From the NCBI GenBank assembly GCA_965212165.1, contig OZ243096.1, positions 372,001-436,000 of the forward strand: a DNA stretch of 64,000 nt, written 5' to 3'. Numbering within the stretch: position 1 is the first letter of the stretch; every line of letters starts with the position of its first letter. This document shows positions 1 through 10,325 of this stretch, in pieces. The stretch is from RHLJ01 sp965212165. GTDB lineage: Bacteria > Bacteroidota > Rhodothermia > Balneolales > Balneolaceae. Both the position numbers and the translations under genes were made by a program. Under the pieces are notes generated by a model. That model ran no database searches, was not told the DNA's origin, and saw only the letters and a list, made by a program, of their open reading frames with translations.

Positions 1-892
1 TAGCACTAATATCCTTACTATTATTACCCAGAACTTGGCCGGTCTCTGTTCTACCTGAACCCGGCCAACGATGCCCACCCTCATTTACCCGGTATAAATG
101 CGTAGAATATCCATTATCACAATCCTTAAAATCGAAAAAGGTAACTGTTGAATTATCACTAGCATCAATATCTGCTAAAGCTGTTTGCGTTGCCTGAGTG
201 GAGCAATTATTGTTAGTAGCTAAGTTCTTGGCAATACTTTCTATGGAAATATATTCATTTGCTAGTCCATAGTAATTCGTTATCTGGTCTTTGGTACCAT
301 GTATAAAAAGTCCGGAGATCTGGGTATCGTCAGACAAAAGGTCTAAAGTCTCATTGGTCATATGCCCTGCCACAGAAGCAAAGGAAGCAATTTTATCCGA
401 CATCTGAGTACCTATATATGCAGCCATATAACCACCCAATGAGAGCCCTGTTGCGTGAACTCTCTCTTGATCAATAGTGTAATTACTGAAAATCTCATTA
501 AGTATAGCATCAGTAAATGCAATCTCGTTTCGTTCTGAACTGAAGCCAGGAACACTCCATCCTGCCCCCGTCGATGGAACAAATGAAGGTAAAATATTTG
601 GGTCACGTGTTATTGTTAAACCAACGGGATAAACAATTATGAATCCTTTATCATCTGCAAGGTCATGCATTTTTGTACGGTCAATATGATCAGGCACATC
701 ACCGGAATAACCATGAAAGTTTAGAATGAGGGGCCATTCTTTGTCAGCACTATATCCTTCAGGTATATAAACTGTATACCCTCTTTTTAAATCATTATGG
801 ACGAAACTGTCTTCTGTTAATGACCCACTCTGGGCGATTGAATTTTCGGTTGATAATAATACAGTTATAACCAGTAGAGTAAATAATTTCAT
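1..892 (-). CDS. Secreted PHB-depolymerase/feruloyl-esterase-like hydrolase, C-terminus cut by window edge
   Basis: The reading frame opens at ATG 892 and runs without a stop to base 2, about 297 codons. Residues 1-20 form a signal peptide ending IAQ. The rest has the alpha/beta-hydrolase layout of the LpqC/Esterase_PHB family: oxyanion strand LNFHGYSG near residue 57, nucleophile elbow GLSLGG with Ser near 150, a likely acid Asp in HGTKDQ near 200, and the catalytic His in GGHRWPG near 270. All triad candidates are therefore inside the window and only the tail is missing. The family hydrolyses ester bonds in polyesters, feruloylated sugars or acetylated glycans; the substrate here is not readable. 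It lies 110 bp downstream of the hybrid sensor and on the same strand, so co-regulation is possible. Confidence 0.85.
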   Translation of the reverse strand, partial: MKLFTLLVITVLLSTENSIAQSGSLTEDSFVHNDLKRGYTVYIPEGYSADKEWPLILNFHGYSGDVPDHIDRTKMHDLADDKGFIIVYPVGLTITRDPNILPSFVPSTGAGWSVPGFSSERNEIAFTDAILNEIFSNYTIDQERVHATGLSLGGYMAAYIGTQMSDKIASFASVAGHMTNETLDLLSDDTQISGLFIHGTKDQITNYYGLANEYISIESIAKNLATNNNCSTQATQTALADIDASDNSTVTFFDFKDCDNGYSTHLYRVNEGGHRWPGSGRTETGQVLGNNSKDISA

Positions 893-1001
893 AGTGTTCC
901 TTGTTTTTTCAGGTCACTACAAATTCCAAATCTCCCACCAATTCTCTCTTGAATATTGTTTCAATCTTATGGATTAATGTTGCAAAACAGTATTTAATTA
1001 G

Positions 1002-4000
1002 TCATTCACGCTCTTTTGAAGGGGAGTAAGAGTATTTCTCTGAATAGAGTTTTGAAAAATAATTAGGGTCTCCAAACCCAACCTGATATGCTACTTCTGA
1101 AATGGAACTAGAGGTTGTTTGAAGTAATTCTTGTGCCTCTTTTAAACGAATGTCACGGATAAAAATAGAAGATGATTTACCCGTTAAGGCTTTGAGCTTC
1201 CGGTGAAGTTGAGTTCTGCTTGCTCCAATTTGATGACAGATTTCATTGATCCCAAAATCCTCGTCATCGAGTTGCTCCATCAATAATTCTCTAATCTTTA
1301 CTATGAACTCGTCCTCTGTTTTTTCTACTTCTTCAGTTGCATTGTATTTGGCTCGAATTCTCTCTCTTTGAGCCAAAAGGTTATTTAAATGAAGTATTAA
1401 TTCAGATTCATTAAAGGGCTTGGCTAAGTAAATGTCAGCGCCGGTCTTAAGACCTTCTAACTTGGATTCAATATCAGCTTTAGCAGTTAAAAGAATAATG
1501 GGAATATGACTGGTCTTTGTATCACTCTTTAAAATCTGCGTGACTTCGATTCCATTTTTCTCAGGCATCATAACATCACTTACAATCATATCCGGGATTT
1601 TATCGAGTGCTAACTCAATTCCTTCTTTACCATCTCTAGCCGTAATTACATCAAAATCTTTCTGAATAACTGAATAAATAAAGTCTCTAACATCTTCATT
1701 ATCCTCAATTAGTAGTACTAAATTTTTATCTGATATTTCATCAATTATATCTTCGTCATTTGATAAAGCTTCTTTGTCTGAAATGACATTATTGAATTGT
1801 GAAAAATGAGTAGTATCAACTTCCTCATTTTGGGTGATTGGAAGCTTAATTATAAAAGATGTTCCTTTTCCTAAAATACTCGAAACTGATATATTGCCAT
1901 CCATCAAACGGACCAACTCGCGAGTTAATGATAGTCCAATCCCAGATCCTTGATGATTAGAGTATGCTGTTTCAACCTGATAAAAGCGATCAAATATTTT
2001 AGGCAACTCATCTTCTGAAATACCTCTCCCTGTATCACTAACTTCGATTGTTAATTGTCTAGAGTTTCTTGATATAAAAATATGGATTGAACCACCTTGA
2101 TCTGTAAACTTTATAGCATTTGAAACTATATTCTGAATGATCAAATCAATCTTATCTTTATCGAAATCCATGAATATCTGATTATCATCAGATTCTACAA
2201 GTAGGTTAATTTTATTTTCTTCTGCAAAAGAAGAGTAAGACTGACAGAGATAGTTAATATAAGCAACGATATCTCCTTGGCTCAATTTCAGGTTACCATT
2301 ATTAGCTTCAAGTTTCGATAATTCAAGTATCTGATTAATAAGACCAAGTAGCTTCTGTGCATTCCTCTTTATTACAACTCCAGAGTCGTCAGAAATCCTA
2401 TTTGCTAAGCCTGATATTACAGTAAGTGGGGTTCTGAATTCATGGGTAATGTTGGTAAAAAAACGGCTTTTAAACTCATCTACTTCTTTGAGTCGTTCAG
2501 TTTCAGTTTCAGCAACTCTTTTGTTTAATTGGGCTTTATAAAATCGGAAAGTAATAAAACTAATTAAAAATAAGTATAATGAATATGCCCAAAGATTAGC
2601 CCAAAATGGAGGACTGATCACTATCGTTGCCAATTGAACTGGCTCTGTCCAAACGCCATCTGCATTTGAAGCTTTCACGTAGAACGTATAAGACCCTGGA
2701 TCTAGGTTTAGATATTCATGAACTCTTTGAGTAGAAGGTTCAGTCCAACCATTATCATAATCCTCCATATAGTAGGAGTACTCGTTCTGGGCTGGATCAT
2801 CAAATTGAACTGCAACCGTTGAAAATTTTAGGTCATTTTCAGAGTGGTTTAGTCTATACTCTTTTGTTTCTAAATTATTCCATACAGTAAGTTGAATACT
2901 ATCGCTTATGGCAACCTCTTGAAGAAGTATATTAGGAGTAACTTTACTTTCAAGTGTTTCATCTAAGTAAAAATGGTAAAAGCCACCCCAGCCATCAGCA
3001 AACATTTTTCCATCTTCTGCAATCGCATTTATTCCATTGTACATTTCTCTATCAGGATTGAAAGTCCAGCTTCTTGTTTGATCTACTACTTTAAAAGTTT
3101 CTGGATCAATAGCAAAGGAACCATATCTGGCCTGTTTAACCCACATTAAACCTTTATTGTCTTTGATTATTTCCCATGCAAAATTACCTGGTAATCCTGT
3201 ATTCTTGTTCAAATGTTTAATGATTTCTCTTTTTTCTCGATCGATAACTAATATTCCTTCTTGAAAGCTGACCCAGATTCTACCCAAATTATCTATCGTC
3301 ATATAATTAGGATTCCAAACTTCTGCTTTTGATGCAATCCCATTATCTAATCTTTCAAAAACGCCTTCATTGACATCAAAAATATCGATTCCGTTTTTGT
3401 TCCATGCCCACAAGAGATTAGTATCATCAACAATGAGTTTACCGATTTTTAATTCCTCGTCTTCATACTCAAAATAATAGCTTACTTCATTTGTACTCGG
3501 ATTCAGTTTAAATAATTTATCAGTAGATGAGCCCCATATCATTCCATCTGGTGCTAATCTGAAATCATGGAAAACACGGTTATCATATGGCATCTCCTCT
3601 ATATATTTATCTTTATAATTGAATGCCCAGCTTTTCATATTTACTGGGTCATATTTGATCAACTCATATCTTGTCCCAACCCATATATTCCCATTTAAGT
3701 CTTTAATCATAGAGTAAACTCTTTCACTATTCAAAATAGATGAAACTGAGTTCGCTGTTAAAAACTCTTCTGTCTCTGGATTATACACATAGGTACCACC
3801 TTCTCCACCAACCCAGAATCTACCGTTTTGATCAACTACAAAATTGTGGACGTAGTTTTCTTCATAGCCATTGGGTAATGGCACAAATTGGAACTCAAGG
3901 TATTCTGCGCTCAACTTATATAACCGTCCATTACCCGCTAAAAAGAAGAGGTTGCCAGATCGATCCAAATATGCTTCCAAGATAAACCCTAATTCATATC

Positions 4001-4877
4001 TCATGGTCTTAACCAAATTATGATTTTCATCCAGAATCAATCTATAAACACCACTATCAGTAGCAGCCCAAATTGCACCATTATTATCGCGAATAACTGA
4101 ATTAATATTTCCCTGTGTAAGATTGACTTCAAATTTTTTAAGCCCCTCATCTGATATGAGGTAAATGAACCTATTTGTAATAACAATCAAGTTCCCATCA
4201 GGGTCTTCCGTAATATCTTTTATGGGGTCTTCATTATTAATATCAGTCTCAATTAATATTGACCCTCCAGTATCTCGTACTACTAATTCATATAGCTTTT
4301 TCCCATTAACCAGTATTTTTCCATTTTTAGTCACATATAAATCTTCGAATCGACCAAATAACTCTTCGTCAAAAGAATGATAAATTTCCTTTGTAGAATC
4401 TAAAGACTCGAATACTTTTATTTGAATAATTTGATTTGGTTGTGAAATCCATAGATCGCCGTTTAGATCTTTACCTGCTTCATAATATGGAGCTTCAGGT
4501 GAATAAAGGTCAGGTCTAATTTTGGTAAGATTTTTGTCTATACCATTATCAAAAACATTTATGTATCCACTGTGATTTGCAGCCCAAACTCGTCCAAAAT
4601 CATCTTCGACTAATGCAGAAAATACACTACCCTGAATCCCATCATTCGAGCTAAGATCTCTTTGATAAGAAATTAATTCATAGCCATTATAAACCAATAC
4701 TTGATTATTTGTACCTAACCAAAGTAATCCCCGTGAATCCTGTAATGAATTACGTCCACCTGAACCTAAATCGAAATATTCAAAATTTAGGCCATTGTAT
4801 TGTTTAATCTTTGGCTCTAACGGTTTGATATCAAGACTTTGGAATAAAAATAAAAAACTAAATAATAATGCTAGCAT
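1002..4877 (-). CDS. Hybrid two-component sensor/regulator (HTCS) with AraC output
   Basis: About 1291 residues carrying sensor, kinase, receiver and DNA-binding parts in one chain. After a hydrophobic N-terminus come roughly ten propeller repeats of the type G-x-hW-x-(G/A) (for example GLLWLGTNN, GRVWAANHSG, GRFWVGGEGG) over about residues 40-640. A Y_Y_Y domain (about 680-745) ends GSYTFYVKASNADGVW. A membrane helix lies at 757-785. The HisKA H-box ITHEFRTPL has His near 810. HATPase boxes are SNAIKF, DTGRGIS and GSGIGLS. The receiver has its phospho-Asp in SDVMMP near 1100, and a C-terminal AraC helix-turn-helix lies at about 1206-1285. The frame extends upstream to a TTG at 4892, but ATG 4877 gives a cleaner signal sequence. 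In Bacteroidota such proteins sense glycan fragments and switch on degradation genes. No SusC/SusD pair is visible here; the adjacent esterase is the nearest candidate target. Confidence 0.93.
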   Translation of the reverse strand: MLALLFSFLFLFQSLDIKPLEPKIKQYNGLNFEYFDLGSGGRNSLQDSRGLLWLGTNNQVLVYNGYELISYQRDLSSNDGIQGSVFSALVEDDFGRVWAANHSGYINVFDNGIDKNLTKIRPDLYSPEAPYYEAGKDLNGDLWISQPNQIIQIKVFESLDSTKEIYHSFDEELFGRFEDLYVTKNGKILVNGKKLYELVVRDTGGSILIETDINNEDPIKDITEDPDGNLIVITNRFIYLISDEGLKKFEVNLTQGNINSVIRDNNGAIWAATDSGVYRLILDENHNLVKTMRYELGFILEAYLDRSGNLFFLAGNGRLYKLSAEYLEFQFVPLPNGYEENYVHNFVVDQNGRFWVGGEGGTYVYNPETEEFLTANSVSSILNSERVYSMIKDLNGNIWVGTRYELIKYDPVNMKSWAFNYKDKYIEEMPYDNRVFHDFRLAPDGMIWGSSTDKLFKLNPSTNEVSYYFEYEDEELKIGKLIVDDTNLLWAWNKNGIDIFDVNEGVFERLDNGIASKAEVWNPNYMTIDNLGRIWVSFQEGILVIDREKREIIKHLNKNTGLPGNFAWEIIKDNKGLMWVKQARYGSFAIDPETFKVVDQTRSWTFNPDREMYNGINAIAEDGKMFADGWGGFYHFYLDETLESKVTPNILLQEVAISDSIQLTVWNNLETKEYRLNHSENDLKFSTVAVQFDDPAQNEYSYYMEDYDNGWTEPSTQRVHEYLNLDPGSYTFYVKASNADGVWTEPVQLATIVISPPFWANLWAYSLYLFLISFITFRFYKAQLNKRVAETETERLKEVDEFKSRFFTNITHEFRTPLTVISGLANRISDDSGVVIKRNAQKLLGLINQILELSKLEANNGNLKLSQGDIVAYINYLCQSYSSFAEENKINLLVESDDNQIFMDFDKDKIDLIIQNIVSNAIKFTDQGGSIHIFISRNSRQLTIEVSDTGRGISEDELPKIFDRFYQVETAYSNHQGSGIGLSLTRELVRLMDGNISVSSILGKGTSFIIKLPITQNEEVDTTHFSQFNNVISDKEALSNDEDIIDEISDKNLVLLIEDNEDVRDFIYSVIQKDFDVITARDGKEGIELALDKIPDMIVSDVMMPEKNGIEVTQILKSDTKTSHIPIILLTAKADIESKLEGLKTGADIYLAKPFNESELILHLNNLLAQRERIRAKYNATEEVEKTEDEFIVKIRELLMEQLDDEDFGINEICHQIGASRTQLHRKLKALTGKSSSIFIRDIRLKEAQELLQTTSSSISEVAYQVGFGDPNYFSKLYSEKYSYSPSKERE

Positions 4878-4919
4878 ATAATTCTCTACCAAGTTGGCAT
4901 CTATTATAATCTATCGAGT

Positions 4920-6341
4920 TTAAAAGAAAAAACCCTGAAAGAAATAGCTATATATGGTGATGATTAGAATACAGGTGATATTCAGAATAATCCCTACTCG
5001 TGCCATTTGCCCCATATTTATATATCCACTTGAAAATACAATGGCATTAGGTGGAGTAGATATAGGAAACATAAAGGCACAACTTGCTCCAATTGTTAAT
5101 GGAATTGCAAGTTGAAGTTCACTTAAGCCAAAATTTTGAGCAATTACAAATGATACGGGTATAAATACCGCAACCAGCGCAACATTACTCATTACTTCTG
5201 TAAGAAAAACAGCAAAAATACAGACTACTAAAATTATGATAAGTGGATATGCAACTATACTAGAGCTAATCCACTCACCAAGTAACCCAACTACATTCGT
5301 TACCTCAAGTCCCTTTGCAACGGATATACCTCCTCCAAAAAGGAGTAAAATATCCCAGGGAAGTCTTTTTGTGTCTTTCCAGACAAGAAGTGGTTCTGAT
5401 TTTTTTGCTGATGGCCAGATAAACAATAGTACTGTGGCAAAGATGGCAATAATAGTATCGTTTAAATCTGAAAGTATTGAGATTTTTGTTAACTGAGCTC
5501 GAAATATCCATAGTAAAGCTGTAACTACTAAAATGAATAAAACATTACGCTCGCTTTTACCTAATACACCTAGTTGTTTTAGCTCTCCTGAAATAAGTTC
5601 TTTAATACCTTCCAGCTTTTTAATACGAATCGGAAAAACCAATTTAGTGTTTATAAGATATACAGCACTGAATAGTATTATTACAAGTGGAAGTGCAAAC
5701 AAAAACCATTCAGAAAAACCCAAGGGAACTAATCCACTTTCTTCTACAATTCCAGCTAGTACAAGGTTTGGAGGGGTTCCAATTAATGTAGTAATTCCTC
5801 CAATATTTGCTGCATAAGCAATACCTAACATCAATGTTAAGGCAAAGTTTTTAGCACCAATACCGTCATCCATCTTATCTTTTAAAAGTGCTACTACCGA
5901 CATTCCGATTGGGAGCATCATTACAGTGGTAGCGGTATTACTAATCCACATCGATAGAAGTGCCGTTGCTAGCATGCATCCAAGAACAACTCGAGAGGGT
6001 TTATCGCCAGCTAAATTCATGATATTAAGTGCAATACGCTTGTGAAGGCCCCATTTTTCAATGGCTAATCCAAGAACAAATCCACCAAAGAAAAGATAGA
6101 TAACTGGGTTTGAATAGTTAGCTGTAGTCGCTCTTAAATCTAGAATTCCCAGCATTGGCAAAAGTATCATCGGAAGAAGTGCTGTTACAGCTATAGGAAC
6201 TACTTCAGTAATCCACCAACTTAGCATCCATAATACAACTCCAATCATAAAAGCTTGCTCATTCTCAAATTCACCTAGTATAGAACAGATGAATAGAAGA
6301 GATGGTCCTATTAGGAGCTTTATAAGCTTGGAACTATCCAT
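4920..6341 (-). CDS. DASS/SLC13-family sodium-coupled anion symporter
   Basis: 473 residues, almost entirely hydrophobic helices. Two inverted SNT-type hairpin motifs are present, SNTATTVMML (first half) and SNVALVAVF (second half), with the paired signatures IGTPPNLVLAG and ISTPPNAIVFSSGY. These define the divalent anion:sodium symporter family, which imports dicarboxylates such as succinate or malate, or sulfate, across the inner membrane. The length matches the family. It sits between the HTCS and the GAF kinase on the same strand, with 36 bp to the kinase. A di- or tricarboxylate substrate is plausible with aconitase nearby, but that is only inference. Confidence 0.9.
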   Translation of the reverse strand: MDSSKLIKLLIGPSLLFICSILGEFENEQAFMIGVVLWMLSWWITEVVPIAVTALLPMILLPMLGILDLRATTANYSNPVIYLFFGGFVLGLAIEKWGLHKRIALNIMNLAGDKPSRVVLGCMLATALLSMWISNTATTVMMLPIGMSVVALLKDKMDDGIGAKNFALTLMLGIAYAANIGGITTLIGTPPNLVLAGIVEESGLVPLGFSEWFLFALPLVIILFSAVYLINTKLVFPIRIKKLEGIKELISGELKQLGVLGKSERNVLFILVVTALLWIFRAQLTKISILSDLNDTIIAIFATVLLFIWPSAKKSEPLLVWKDTKRLPWDILLLFGGGISVAKGLEVTNVVGLLGEWISSSIVAYPLIIILVVCIFAVFLTEVMSNVALVAVFIPVSFVIAQNFGLSELQLAIPLTIGASCAFMFPISTPPNAIVFSSGYINMGQMARVGIILNITCILIITIYSYFFQGFFF

Positions 6342-6377
6342 ATTTGATTTCCAATTGTTGAAAATCCACTTTAGTCA

Positions 6378-7511
6378 TTAGGTATAGAAAAGAATAGAAA
6401 ACGTAGTGCCACCAGTCTCGTTTTCGCGCTGTGTTAGAGTGGCTTCTAATTTACTAGCTAAGGTTTTTATAATAACAGATGCTAGTGAGTCTTCTTCACT
6501 TCCATCTAGATTTGTACTCAAACCACTACCACTATCTGAAATGCTAATTGCTACACAATTCTCTTCATCTTTTTTAACTGCTAGCATAATCTTACCATAG
6601 GCGTCTAATTTAAAAGCATCTTTATACATATGTACAAGCACCTCATTCACTATTAAGCCTACAGTTAGCGCAACGCTTGCCTTAAGTAAAATTTTATCCA
6701 TATCAACAAGAAGACTGATTTCCTTTCCATCTTCTTCAAAAATCTCGGATACTACAGAAGTTAATCTGCCTAAATAAATACCTAGATCGATGTACTCAAA
6801 CTCATCTTGGTTATACAGTATATGATGTGCATTTGAAATTGCTTCAATTCTAGAACCAGTAGCTTTTAGAATAAATTGGGCATATTCATCATCAATAGTT
6901 GGAACTTCAAGTTGAATCAAAGCATTTATGGCTGCCAAATTGCTTTTTAAGCCTTGATGAACTTCTTTTAGCTTCTCTTCTTTTTCTTTAATCTTGTTTT
7001 TAAGATCATCTACTTCTTTTACTTTCTCAATGGAAAGTGCAATATGACCAGCAAGAGTTTCAAATACTGGAATCTGATCTTCAATGAACTGATGCCCATT
7101 CATTTTATTCAAAACTTGAAGAACTCCAATAGCTTCTTTCTTCGAATTTAAGAGAGGAACACACATGATACTTTTTGAACTAAATTCATTACTTAATTCC
7201 TCCCAAAAAACATCCGATTCTTTTAGATTATTACTTAAATAAGGCTTTTTATTTTTAAGTACCCAACCAGCAACCCCTTTATCTCGAGGGATCGTCATTC
7301 CTTTAATCTTATCTTTTATAGGTCCAGTAGGAATACTAACATTTAATTCGCCGGTTACTTCATCAATGAGTATTAGAGAACTTGCTTCAGCTTCCATTAC
7401 CTGACAAGCAGAATTCATGCATTTAAGTAGCAAAGATTTAAGCTCCATGGTACGATTGATTCCCTCAATCGCATGGAGTAATAGTTGCATGTGTTTATAG
7501 TTCTCAGCCAT
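6378..7511 (-). CDS. Cytoplasmic GAF-domain histidine-kinase-like protein (HisKA_2 type, altered His box)
   Basis: 377 residues with no signal peptide or membrane helix. A GAF domain spans about 18-165 (GVAGWVLKNKKPYLSNN, SIMCVPL). A charged coiled coil follows, then KEVHQGLKSNLAAINALIQL near residue 180, which aligns with the HisKA_2/HWE box E-hHRvKNnL. A HATPase region has an N-box (LIVNEVLVHMYKDAF, about 280-295), DSGSGLS near 327 and GTTFSI near the end. In the aligned His box the residue before the usual Arg is Gln, and the Arg itself is Gly; only the preceding His remains. Autophosphorylation may therefore be absent or use the shifted His. No response regulator is adjacent. Confidence 0.82.
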   Translation of the reverse strand: MAENYKHMQLLLHAIEGINRTMELKSLLLKCMNSACQVMEAEASSLILIDEVTGELNVSIPTGPIKDKIKGMTIPRDKGVAGWVLKNKKPYLSNNLKESDVFWEELSNEFSSKSIMCVPLLNSKKEAIGVLQVLNKMNGHQFIEDQIPVFETLAGHIALSIEKVKEVDDLKNKIKEKEEKLKEVHQGLKSNLAAINALIQLEVPTIDDEYAQFILKATGSRIEAISNAHHILYNQDEFEYIDLGIYLGRLTSVVSEIFEEDGKEISLLVDMDKILLKASVALTVGLIVNEVLVHMYKDAFKLDAYGKIMLAVKKDEENCVAISISDSGSGLSTNLDGSEEDSLASVIIKTLASKLEATLTQRENETGGTTFSILFYT

Positions 7512-7563
7512 TTAAATTCTGGTTCTCTTGAAAAATGAAGAGTTAAAATGCTTCATAGGATTT

Positions 7564-7603
7564 AAAAAAACAAAAAAATCCCCTATCTGAACGATAGGGG
7601 ATT
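7564..7603 (-). terminator. Rho-independent terminator of acnA
   Basis: A perfect 11-bp stem (AATCCCCTATC with GATAGGGGATT) around a 5-nt loop. Read on the minus strand it is followed by seven T, one G and seven more T. It lies 17 bp beyond the aconitase stop codon. Confidence 0.93.
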
Positions 7604-7619
7604 ATCTAAACTATTGTTT

Positions 7620-10325
7620 TTACGACTTACTCTTTTTTAGATAGTCGAGAAGTACAGTATGCAGAATACCACCATTTCGGTAATAATCTACTTCGACTGG
7701 TGTATCGATTCTGCTATTTGTAGTGAAGTTGATCTCTTCTCCATTTCCTTTAATAGCAGTAACCTTTATTTCACTACGGGCTTTAATGTCATCACTTAAA
7801 TGAATTGTAAAGCTTTCAGAACCATCTAATCCAAGCGAATTAGGAGTTTCGCCATCTTTAAATTGAAGTGGAAGTACACCCATTTGAACTAAATTTGAAC
7901 GGTGAATTCTTTCGTAAGACTCAGCAATTACTGCTTTCACTCCAAGTAAGCTGGTTCCTTTTGCAGCCCAGTCACGTGATGAACCTGTACCATATTGATT
8001 CCCAGCAATGGCAATCAATGAAGTATTGCTTTCTTTATACTTTAATGAAGCTTCATAGATGGACGTAACATCTCCAGTCGGTAAATAAGTAGTCATACCA
8101 CCCTCAGTACCTGGTGCCATTTGATTCTTGAAACGAACATTAGCGAAAGTTCCACGAGTCATAACACGGTCATTACCTCTTCGTGATCCATATGAGTTGA
8201 AATCTCTTTTTTCTACTCCGTTTTCTTTCAGATAAACACCTGCAGGTGCATCTTCTTTAATATTACCAGCTGGCGAAATATGATCTGTAGTAATCGAATC
8301 ACCTACTTTAACAAGCACTCGAGCGCCTTCAATAGATTTGATTGGCTCAGCTTGCTCACTCATATTCATAAAGAATGGCGGCTCTTGGATGTAGGTAGAT
8401 TTATCATTCCAATTGAAAAGATCTCCACCAGAAACTGGAATAGCTTCCCAAGTTGGTGACTCAAATATATCTGAGTACATCTTATCAAAAAGATCTGGAC
8501 GAATAGCATTATCTAAATGCTCAGCAATTTCTTCTGTTGTTGGCCAGATATCTTTTAAATAAACATCATTTCCATCTTTGTCTTTACCTAATGGATCTTT
8601 ATTTAAATCAATGTTTACTGTTCCAGCAAGAGCGTAAGCTACAACTAATGGAGGCGAAGCTAAGAAATTAGCTTTTACCCAAGGATGAATTCTTCCTTCA
8701 AAGTTTCTATTTCCTGAAAGAACACCTGCGGCAATTAGATCACCTTCTCGTATTGCTTTTTCAACAGGCTCCGGTAATGGACCAGAATTACCAATACAAG
8801 TAGTACAACCATAACCAACTAAGTTAAAACCAAGCCTATCCATATACTCAGTTAAACCAGCTTCATTTAAGTATTCGGTAACAACTCTTGAACCTGGAGC
8901 CAATGATGTCTTTACATATGCAGGAACTTTAAGTCCTTTTTCAACTGCTTTTTTAGCAACAATTCCTGCTCCTAGCATAACGCTTGGATTTGAGGTATTT
9001 GTACAACTTGTGATAGCAGCAATAACTACATCACCATGTGTCATATCAATATCTTGTCCATTCTTATAATGCCCAATACTTGATAACCTTTCTTTGGTAA
9101 GATTAAAACCCATTGTTGGATTATCACTTACTAAAGAATTCTCAAATGTAGACTTCATATTCTGAAGTGCAATTCTATCATGTGGTAGCTTTGGACCAGC
9201 TAAGGATGTCTCCACGGTACTTAAATCTAATTCCAGTGTTGAAGAAAAAACTGGTTCAGGAGTATCATCAGTTCTAAAAAGACCTTGAGCTTTGGTATAG
9301 TTTTCTACCAAACTCACAAGTTCTTCAGAACGACCGGTTCTACGCATATATCTTAATGACTCACTATCAATTGGGAAGAAACCCATGGTAGCGCCATATT
9401 CAGGCGCCATATTGGCGATAGTAGCTCTGTCAGGTAAGCTCATGTTACTGATGCCATCACCATAAAATTCAACAAATTGCCCAACTACTCCATGCTTTCT
9501 TAGCATTTGAGTAACGGTTAGGGTTAAATCGGTTGCTGTTACGCCTTCACGAAGTTTACCAGTTAATTTCATCCCAGTAACTTCAGGTACTAGCATCGAG
9601 ATAGGTTGCCCTAACATTGCAGCTTCTGCTTCAATACCACCAACACCCCAACCTAGAATCCCAAGTCCGTTAATCATAGTAGTATGAGAATCAGTTCCAA
9701 CTAAAGTGTCAGGATATGCTGTTTTGGTTCCATCAGCTTCTTCTCTTGTAAATACCCCGCGTCCTAAATATTCTAAATTAACCTGGTGAACAATTCCACG
9801 CCCTGGAGGCACTACTCTGAAATTATCAAATGCTTCTTTACCCCATTTTAAGAATTCATAACGCTCATTGTTACGCTCCATTTCCATTTCAACATTGAAC
9901 ATGAGCGCTGCTTCTTTACCAAACATGTCTACTTGTACAGAGTGATCTATTACTAAATCAACTGGAACTTGAGGGTTTATATCGGTTGGATTTCCACCCA
10001 TTCTTTTCATTGCTGATCTTAATGCAGCTAAATCTACAACAGCTGGCACACCAGTAAAATCCTGAAGTACAACACGAGATGGCTTAAATGGAATTTCACC
10101 GTCTGGGCTCGCAGCGTTATAAGTAGCTAAAGTTTCAATGTCGGCATCAGTTATTGCATATCCATCATTTTCTCTTAATACAGCTTCTAGTAGTATTTTA
10201 ATAGAGAATGGAAGTGTTTCAACTTTTGAATACCCAAGTTCAGTTAATTTTGGAAGACTATAAAACGTCGCTTCCCCATTACCGGTATCAAATGATTGTT
10301 TTGTGCTTTTAAATTTGTCGCTCAT
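7620..10325 (-). CDS. acnA: Aconitate hydratase A
   Basis: 901 residues, the normal length for the monomeric AcnA/IRP-like aconitase that interconverts citrate and isocitrate in the TCA cycle. The three 4Fe-4S ligands are visible as Cys near 440 in ITSCTNTS and two Cys near 506-509 in GYGCTTCIGNSG. DSHTTMINGLG and the C-terminal swivel-domain motif GNQYGTGSSRDWA (substrate Arg and Ser) are also intact. It is a single-gene unit with its own terminator and is divergent from rplM across a 224-bp gap. I see no truncation. Confidence 0.98.
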   Translation of the reverse strand: MSDKFKSTKQSFDTGNGEATFYSLPKLTELGYSKVETLPFSIKILLEAVLRENDGYAITDADIETLATYNAASPDGEIPFKPSRVVLQDFTGVPAVVDLAALRSAMKRMGGNPTDINPQVPVDLVIDHSVQVDMFGKEAALMFNVEMEMERNNERYEFLKWGKEAFDNFRVVPPGRGIVHQVNLEYLGRGVFTREEADGTKTAYPDTLVGTDSHTTMINGLGILGWGVGGIEAEAAMLGQPISMLVPEVTGMKLTGKLREGVTATDLTLTVTQMLRKHGVVGQFVEFYGDGISNMSLPDRATIANMAPEYGATMGFFPIDSESLRYMRRTGRSEELVSLVENYTKAQGLFRTDDTPEPVFSSTLELDLSTVETSLAGPKLPHDRIALQNMKSTFENSLVSDNPTMGFNLTKERLSSIGHYKNGQDIDMTHGDVVIAAITSCTNTSNPSVMLGAGIVAKKAVEKGLKVPAYVKTSLAPGSRVVTEYLNEAGLTEYMDRLGFNLVGYGCTTCIGNSGPLPEPVEKAIREGDLIAAGVLSGNRNFEGRIHPWVKANFLASPPLVVAYALAGTVNIDLNKDPLGKDKDGNDVYLKDIWPTTEEIAEHLDNAIRPDLFDKMYSDIFESPTWEAIPVSGGDLFNWNDKSTYIQEPPFFMNMSEQAEPIKSIEGARVLVKVGDSITTDHISPAGNIKEDAPAGVYLKENGVEKRDFNSYGSRRGNDRVMTRGTFANVRFKNQMAPGTEGGMTTYLPTGDVTSIYEASLKYKESNTSLIAIAGNQYGTGSSRDWAAKGTSLLGVKAVIAESYERIHRSNLVQMGVLPLQFKDGETPNSLGLDGSESFTIHLSDDIKARSEIKVTAIKGNGEEINFTTNSRIDTPVEVDYYRNGGILHTVLLDYLKKSKS

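Noticed and set aside
412..606. 64-codon minus-strand frame
   Set aside because: It lies in a different frame within the truncated esterase gene, whose own frame has clear hydrolase motifs.
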